Shown: piece after piece, positions 53,701 to 62,700 of the stretch | How the letters are laid out: each line of letters starts with the position of its first letter | Position numbering within the stretch: the stretch's first letter is position 1 | NCBI GenBank assembly: GCA_963693305.1 | Contig: OY855915.1 | Location: 1,284,001 to 1,348,000, forward strand | DNA: 64,000 bases | Source: Meandrina meandrites | Lineage: Eukaryota > Cnidaria > Anthozoa > Scleractinia > Meandrinidae | Direction of reading: 5' to 3' | The notes under the pieces: model-generated | Told to the model about the DNA's origin: nothing | Database searches by the model: none | What the model saw: the letters and a program-made list of their open reading frames with translations, nothing else | Translations under genes and position numbers: made by a program

Positions 53701-56700
53701 TAGGACCAAAACTATTATATACAAAGTTTTGAATTTGGTCAGTGTGCTCCCAGCTGCTCCTCGATACTGCGATACAGAAACGCAAACTTCTTTGGTGATC
53801 CGTAGCAGATCGGGTGTATTGGACATGGATTGTTATCCAAATGCAACACAGAATACGCCTTTTCAGTGTCTGCTTGGAATTAACTCGGAATAGTGGTACT
53901 TCAATTTAACGGTTAATAAAAGGTTCAATAGCAATAGTGATGCATGATTGCAAAGGATGGTTTAAATTTCTGCTCCTTCTTACTTGGGTTTAGCGATGTC
54001 GGTGATATTGGGTTTTCTTTGATTTTAATTTTAGTTGTTTCTATCGGTCATGGTCACAATCTTAAATCACATTTTTTTGCAGTTGGTTGGAATTTACCGA
54101 CAGAAAGTACTGTTCCAAGTGAATTGCTAACAAAAGCTAGCAAAGGTATGATAAGAGTGACCGCAAAAGGAATTGCTTTCTATTTGAACAATCAGACTGG
54201 GAACACGAGTTTTCTGTAAGCGAATAGTGAACGAGGTACAGCCGAGTTTACTTTAGCTCATAGGAAACGAGGGCGCATAGTAGACTAATTGTTGTAATAG
54301 AAACTCTAAAGGATTGTTGTCCAAAACCTACAATTTATGTAGTTTTCAGTAAAAAATCATGCAAAAAGAGTAGCGCGCACACGGTCGTGTTCTATCAGCC
54401 ATTATTAAAAACTACGAATGGTATATTGCAATTCCTGAGTTTTGATTGCTTAACAGACAATGGTATATTAGCTCATATAGCATTGACCACAAATATCGTA
54501 GACGATACCCGACAACGAAAACAGTTGAGAAGCTCCAATATTGCAATTCTTTGGGCGTTTTTAATAAAACAATTATTCCACTCGTGCTTGTTGGATATGA
54601 GATCGTTATACCTAACTCGGCGCTACACGCCTCGTTGGCTATCTGCCATCTCATATCCAACGCACGCTCGTGGAATAAGGAGTGGAAGAACCAATCAGAT
54701 TCGCAGATTTCCAACGAAGTTTCTACTAATGGCTGATACTGTGCTGATAGGTATGACGTCGATAGTGACACGTACCTAGATGTAAACGGAATTTAGTTTC
54801 CGAAAGAGGACACTAGTACCTGCCTGGGAAGTCATTTTGTTCAGGTAGAAACCGAAAGCTGCCGTTTTATCCAATCGTCATCATTTTAAGTGAATATCAA
54901 GAAATGTAATATCTTGGAAAACGAGCGAATTGCACTGAATACAGGTAATTTCGTTTTCTTTTAGCCAATAACTCTATCGGACGAACAATTGGCATTGCTG
55001 TACCAGCAGGATGCGGGGCCCTTATTGTCATTGCTTTAGTGATTGCTTTCTATAGAAAGAAGATAAAAAGAAGGAAGCGTCCTGTACATGGCCACAAGGC
55101 AAGGAGGTAAGGAGTATCATTCCTTGATATTCAAGTAGTTCCACGCAATGTTTGGTCGAAGCACTAGCTCTCGGTTGGAGTTTTGTTCTCCCGAGCAAAA
55201 GTGTTAGGACCTCAGGTGATTTATTATATGACTGGCTCTATGAGCGGTCAAGGTGAAGCAAATTTCGTGCTGTGATTGGCTAGCCGCGCGTCATGCTGAA
55301 GCCATGACCCGTTGCGTTCCCGCGAAAAAACCTTTAAAATGACGCAAGTTCAAAAAATATTTTGAGACAAAACAAAGATTTTCTGTCTCTTTTTACCGTG
55401 TGGAGTACGATAATAAAGAAAAGGTCTTGAAGAGTACCCACGCTTGTTAAACACTAATGATGAAGAAACATTCACACTTTCCAGTGAAGTTTTAAGTTCT
55501 AAACGCCTTCGGCGGCTGCAGTTTCAATATTCAGCTCACCACAGGTTTGCACCACAGAAGAGCCCAAAGTGAACAATTCCCCTGCAAAACGTCAAAGGAT
55601 CGAAGCGGCAGTCTTTAAGGCTTCTAATTGTTTAGTCTTGATGTGCAAATGTCAGCCATTTCAAGGCTAGAACGAAGTTGACAAGGGAAATCTCCCTCTT
55701 ATGCTTTTCCTCTCTTGACCAGAAATATATAATTTCTTTACATTCTTCCTTTAGAACAAAGTCCGACATTATTCACCTTCTGTCAAAGGAGATTCCGCCG
55801 AAACGGGTAACCTTTATGGAAGAGCTGGGTCGAGGTGCCTTTGGTAAAGTTCATAAAGGAGTCCTGAAAGACTTACCAAAAGCTGAAGTATTTTTCAAGC
55901 CCAGGGAGGAGAGGGTGGAAATTAATGAAGGAAAAGTCGTCGCTATCAAAGTCTTACTTGGTGAGCAGGCATGAAGATGAGATTTTGCATTGGCTAATAA
56001 TGTTTCTCTGACTACCTTAGTAAAATACCCATATGTCAAATATTTCTAACATTGTTTGGTAGACTATTAAAACTGAAATGAATGAAATGATCCTCGCAGT
56101 GTGGAAGCAATTTCAGCAATTGCATATTTTAATCTGAAAAAAATTTCATGGCTACAACGGGATGGGGAGGCGCGGTGGCCTAATGGTTAGTGCGCTGGAC
56201 TCCGGATCGGGCGGTCCGGGTTCGAGTCCTGGCCAGGACACGGCGTTGTGTTCTTGGGCAACATACTTTACTCCAATAGTGCCTCTCTCCACCCAGGTTT
56301 TTAAATGGGTATCGGCGAATTTACTGCTGGGGGTAACCCTGCGATGGACTAGCATCCCATCCAGGGGGGAGTAGAAATACTCCTGGTCGCTTTATGCTAC
56401 GGAAACCGGGATAAGCTCCGGCCTGGTGGGCCCCTTGGCTCGTAAGGAGACTTACCTTACAACGGGATGAAATGAATGAAATGATCCGTTGTAGCCTTGA
56501 TTTTTTTTATTTTTCAGGTTACAAAATGCAATTACTTAAATTGCTTTCACACTGCGATGATCATTTCATCATTTCATTTATCCGCAGTTCATGTCTTTTA
56601 TATATTCATTACCTCACTATTAAAACTGTTTGCGGCCATGTGTTGAAAAGTATTATTGAAGATTATAAGCGCTAAAAATTAAGAATAAAAATCAGTCATA

Positions 56701-59700
56701 ATAATTTCGAATGAGCCCTGGGTTTCCGAGGATGGATGTTTCGATGAATCGTTCATCATTTTCAAATTCTAAAACGCATCGATAAACATAAGCACTCAGC
56801 TACCGGAAAACACCTGCGTGACGTCCACAATCAGAACGAACAATTTACCATCCTGAAGAAATATCATAGGCGTAGGGGCCGGGGAGCAGGAGGGGGGGGG
56901 GGGGGGGGGGGGGCAACAGCCCTCCCAATTTCCGGAAATTTTGAAATTTTTCGGACAAAACGCTCCCGATTCGGGCAAAAACATTTGGGATAAATAGAGT
57001 CCGGCTTCCGATCGTTGGAATTTGCTGCAGTTCGCGCCAGACTTTCGCGTCAATTCGCGGAAGGCGGGAGAACGCGTACATTTTGTGAAATCGCTGCTGT
57101 TCACGTGAGTTTTAGCTTGAGGCCTTCCTTGAGTCTGTGGACTGTTTCAAAGCAAACGTTGTTACCTATCAAGAAGAAAGGACTTTGAAAATAACTAAAG
57201 GTCAAGCGTTCAATAAGGTGAAAGGTAAATATTTGGTTGTAAAGTCAAAGCATTTTGTCGGCTTCTACCAACGCCTGGAGATAAATATTTGAAAAAAAAA
57301 AATGCATGAGATAATCACCTGGAAAATCTCTCCCTGTTTGGCCCGAGCGTTTTTATTTTCTCCTTGGTTGGGTTATCTAAAGCGTTAAACGTACTGTACC
57401 TCTCCGTCATTGTCAAGCCAGGTGTGAAATTGTGGAAAACTCTCCAGAAGTCGGTTAAGCATTGCACGAAAACAGCCTCTATGAAATGACCCCAGAGTTC
57501 TCAAAGGATGCTAGCCGTCTTCCGGCAACACAATGGTCAGCCCTCGTTCAGCAGACTCCGGCGGTTAGACCTACCTTGAGAGAACGATGGGGCAAAATAG
57601 GCTAAACAGCCTCGCTATCATATGTATTGGGCGCTCTTATGGCAATCAAGTCATAACCAACAGTATGGACAAGATTATAAATATTTTCGGACAAGTTCTT
57701 GAAGTTTCAGTGCGTTTTTGTAGAGTCTTAAAAAATATGCAACGAGACTTTCACGCACATCCTCAATATAGAAAAAACTCATAAGAATCTGACTTTTGGA
57801 ATTTGAAAATGATGAACGATTCATCGAAACGTCATTCCAAATGATTATCGCTGATTTGAAAGCCTCCGTTATAAGCGCTTACTGAATGTAAATCTAAATG
57901 CAAGTAGTCTGGTCAGCATTAATTATCTAATTAGTTATCTAATCTAATTATCTAATCCTCCAATCATCTGTCCATCCAGGAATAGGTGTTTCGTCCTAAT
58001 AACTAATTAACTAAACTGGTGGGGATCAGTGGGCCTGAATCAATGCCGTCATACAGCCAACACACCCTCGCTAACCAACAGCACCACGAGTCCGGTTCAG
58101 TTCCTTAGATACTGGCCAAGCCCATGGCTGATTGAATGTCGCACAGTCCACTTGCACACATGGAACTTCAAATTGTTCCTGAGTCATGATAGAGCGGTTT
58201 TCACTTGAGTGTCGAAAGTAAATCGAGTTTGCCTTTGTTTTGCATTACTACAAACGATTTGCTTAAAAAACTCGCGCCGCTTTCTCAACCAATCAGAAGT
58301 AAAACTAAACTAATCGCGAATTGCTCGCGCACGTTTTCCCGCGCTTCTTGCCGGCTACATGTATTTGCTTCAAGTTTTGATTGGTTCCCTGGATTGCCTG
58401 CGTCCTTTTTTATTGGCCAGAGTGATCACTTTGGTTTTGGTTTTACGACACTCATTTCAAAACTGTTCTTATGGGCTGAAACAATTTTTAAATAACTGAT
58501 ATTCTGTTCTCTTGCTTGTTTTTGCTCATTTCTCAGCAAGAGCTGGTAAAGAAGGGAAAGGACAGTTTCTGAACGAAATTGAGTTAATGAAGCAGATTGG
58601 CTCTCACAGGAATGTTGTTAGTATGCTCGGTTACTGGATTAAGTCAGAGCCCATCATGTTAATAATGGAGTATATTCCCTATGGGGATCTTCTTCAGTGG
58701 CTTAGAGATAAAAGACAACTGGTAGGTTATGATGCTTTAGTGACACAAGACAGCCTTAATAGTTAGAGGCCAAGGCAAACGAGTAAATATTGATGCTTTA
58801 ACTGGTGTTTCCCAAAATTGTTTCCTCGGCGTGCAAACATGGGAACCACAATGTTTCTAGCATAACAAGAAACATTTTTTGCTTTCGAAATTAAAATTTA
58901 CTTCTGCATCAAATGTTGCTTGTCCACGCAAACCAGGAAACACTTAGCAGGATGTCGAACAATAGTCGGTCATTGACCAGTCACAATGGTCGCTCCAGCT
59001 GTCGGCAAAATTTTCCTGTAGGGACTCTAGTAAAGTTCTTGTAAGCGGGATAATGGAGATAAAAATGGTGGCAGCTGAACCTGGTCTCATTAGTGGTCAC
59101 CCAATTAAAAGATAAATGCAGGTGTTCTAAGAAACCCTCCAACATGCCAGAGAAATATAAACAAATGCAGTGTTCTAATATGACAATATTCAGCCTACAA
59201 CAGTCATATTAAAATATATCTATGTGACCAAATTCGAGTGGGAATGGTGCATATGTTTTAAGCAGGGTGATCGCTTACAATACAAAAGTGAGTGGTCGCT
59301 TACAAGAGTTTCAAGTTAAAAGAACTACTCGCAAGAGTGATCGCAGAGGGTAAGGTAGCTTTTATCAGGTGTCAAGCCATTTGTGGATTCAAATGTGCAT
59401 AATAGAATTTTAAAGTCAGTGCCACGGCGTGGAATGGTAAAACTTGAAAGCATAGGACGTTCGTGACAATGCGAAAATAGTGGATTTTCTGCTGTTGTGA
59501 TGACACTTTTTGCATTTGTTTCAGATAAAGTGCAAGAATGGTATTGATGGAGCCATTTTCGAGCCTGTGACAGATTTTGCAGGCAAAGTCGAGCCATGGG
59601 ATCCAGCTACTACCTCGAATATGGGAAAAGAGAAAGTCACCAATGACCTTGATTTAACAGGGGCATCTCACATTACAATCCAAGTAGAAGTGAACACCTT

Positions 59701-62700
59701 GACGAAAGACGATCTGAACAACGGAAATAAAAGCGACGAGAAAAGAAAAATACATCATGCAAAACATGAAATAATCTCATTCCTTGAAGAAGAAGGAGAA
59801 GGAGAAGGAGAAGGAGAAGGAGAAGAAGAAGGAGAAGGAGAAGGAGAAGAAGAAGAAGAAGAAGAAGAAGAAGAAGAAGAAGAAGAAGAAGAAGAAGAAG
59901 AAGAAGAAGAAGAAGAAGAAGAAGAAGAAGAAGAAGAAGAAGAAGAAGAAGAAGGAGAAGGAGAAGGAGAAGGAGAAGGAGAAGGAGAAGGAGAAGGAGA
60001 ACTGAACCAACAACAACAACAAAAAGAACATGAACAAGAAGAAGAACAACAACAACAACAACAAGTGGGAGGAGAACAAAAAGAACAACAAGAACAACAA
60101 CAAGAAAAAGAAACTGGTCGCATGGCAACTCAAGATGCAAGTGGTTTGTCCGAAACCGTGGACAGGATAACGCAAAGCAGAGAGAAACAAGAGGAAGTTA
60201 AGATCGATATGCCTTTGACAGCGGAACAACATGGCTGTGCCAAGCAGGAGATAGATTTCTCCGCTAAGGATCTACTGTGCTTTGCATGGCAAATAGCAAG
60301 AGGGATGGTAAGTGCTGAGATAGAAACACTTTTGTATTACTGTATTTAATATAATATAATAATATAATTTCACTCGTTTGCTGCGCTCACTACTCGTGAG
60401 ATATTGTTTTTTGCCATTAAAACACAAAATGTAAGTTGACTTCGGGATTAAATTTACAAAACAAAGACAGTTGACAAGTACCACAATCAAAAATAAACTT
60501 AGGAATACTAAAATTCTTAAGGCTGGATCGGCGTTACGTACGGTAGAAGCTCAGAGAAGGGGCAGAAAAATCTTTAGGCATCCTATTTCTTAAAGCTGTG
60601 AACGTCGATTGGTTGACTATTAGCCCATATTCCATTACAAAAACTATATCTTCCTTACACTAAGTACTGTTTTCGTTTCTTCTAACACAGGAATACTTGG
60701 CCAGCAAAGGATTTGTCCATCGTGATCTGGCAGCCCGTAACGTTCTTCTTGGTGAAGACAAAGCGGTTAAGATTGCAGATTTTGGTCTGTTACGTCACAC
60801 CCATGATGAAATATACGAGGTGAAGCACACGAAGAAACTGCCAATTAAATGGATGGCACCTGAATCATTATTCAACGGCATATATACTTCTAAAAGTGAC
60901 GTGTAAGTTTTGGAAGGGTTGCTGGGCTGATACACATTGCACAAAAAAAAATTATCACCAAGAGAGGATGTTCTTTAAGGTGGATTCCCGTATACACGGG
61001 CCTTCTTCTATGATAATTTCTTAAAATTTATTTTTCATCTCCAGTCCATAACTAGGGAAAACACGCACAAAAGTCAAAATAAACCACGATGCGATACCAC
61101 ACATTCCCAGTGTGACCCAGGAGAGTGCATTCCATTCCCACAGACCTCACCCTTCTATTTAAGAGCCAGTTTCATTAAAGTATAGGTCTCGGTACCCTTG
61201 AGATTTCCCCCCACCCTCCTACCTGCAGCGATGGAGCATATTCTCTCATGGTCTACCGACTCGCAAAGCCTCAGCCAGATTTTCCCATATCTTATGCATC
61301 TGGTCCATTTGGCTTTGAGCGTGGGTATACCTGGTGAGAATATTTTACTGTTTTTCTTTTTTAAGAACGCTACCTGATTGGCCAATTCGAGTGACTTAAT
61401 CTTATTCTTGGCTTTCGACTGGTTCGTTTCGTTTGTTCGTGGGAGCGTCAATCAGAAATAGCAAAACATAACTTGTAAAGCATTAACTTCGCTAAATTAC
61501 CATGCTGATAGGGCACTGGGGACCCCTTTCTTGCGTCGTGCTCTCTTGATTTTGTATGTTATATATCTTTTTTCTTTTGCTGCTTTCTCTCTTTGTTTTT
61601 TCCAGGTGGTCTTTCGGAGTTCTTCTGTGGGAGCTAGGCACAATGGGTAAGAAATCTTACCAAACCAATAATAACGGAAGAAATGGCTAAATAGAATTTG
61701 ATGTAATAACATGTATCTGCAACCGGTGCCGGGCACAGTAAAATAGGCGTAACCACGTTGGGAAAATTTATTTCAAGTGATGATGTCTTGTGGCAGTTTA
61801 AAAATTAAAATGATTTGTTTTGCTTGTAAACATGCCAATAACTTCTTTTCTCGAATCGTCTCCGGCCCGTGAGCAGGCTCACAGGATAATTGATTAGCAA
61901 CTGTTTGTTTAGCATCAGCGGGATGCTCTCTTTAACTTAAGTGCCGCCCAAATTTTTCCTCTTAAAAACCCATTGCTTTTTCCATTTAACGTACCTTTAA
62001 GGTGGGATACCATATCCTGGAGTAAGCAACAAGGCGTTGTACAAACTTCTTAAGACAGGATACCGTATGGACAAGCCAGACATGTGCTCTGATGAGCTGT
62101 AAGTTCATCGATCCTAAAATGCTTTCTCCTAACTTGAAAGTGAAGATCACGTTCTATCATGGAAAACAAGTGTATACGTAATGCAACGTAACCCACAAAA
62201 TTTCCGCTATTTTCAATTGCATTGACTGTTTATGGTTTGAAAATAAACTGCTATTTAAGTAGTCTTCATAGTGTCTTACTAGGCCGGCCTTCCTTTCCCC
62301 TTCGTTGACCGGCTTTTGCGCAAAACCGTTTAAATTTGTTTTGATTCAGAGTAGACACATCTATCACGGCGCGCGTATTTAGTGCAGGAGCCACAGTTTT
62401 GGCGCAAGAATTTTCTTACATTTTACCTTGTAGTCATTCTTTGGGAGATTCAAGCAATAACGTAATCATAGGATATATCAGTTCAGTGGCGTGATTTGCT
62501 ATCAATCGGTCGGTCAATGTTTTTATGTCACACGTGGGATGAGGTTACCCTTCACATCCGAGCCAGAGCTTCATGAATAATACGTAATGAGTAAATTTTT
62601 AATAAAAAAGAGTAAATTAAGATGATTATAAACAATTATTGGATGACTTTTTCGTGATATCTGGAATAATCAAGGTCGAGGTAAGTGTTATCAACCGAAG

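Noticed and set aside
54387..54779. Overlapping frames of 96-130 residues on both strands
   Set aside because: The region is a palindromic foldback, which keeps frames open on both strands. No protein motif is seen.
56162..56250. Possible tRNA gene on the plus strand
   Set aside because: The tRNA-like head continues into a SINE body with an 11-bp target duplication, so it is not a free tRNA gene.
59673..60232. Long antisense frames rich in Leu, Ser or Phe, and a forward Lys/Glu frame over the GAA repeat
   Set aside because: They are translations of the microsatellite in other frames. Only the Glu/Gly frame joins kinase sequence on both sides.
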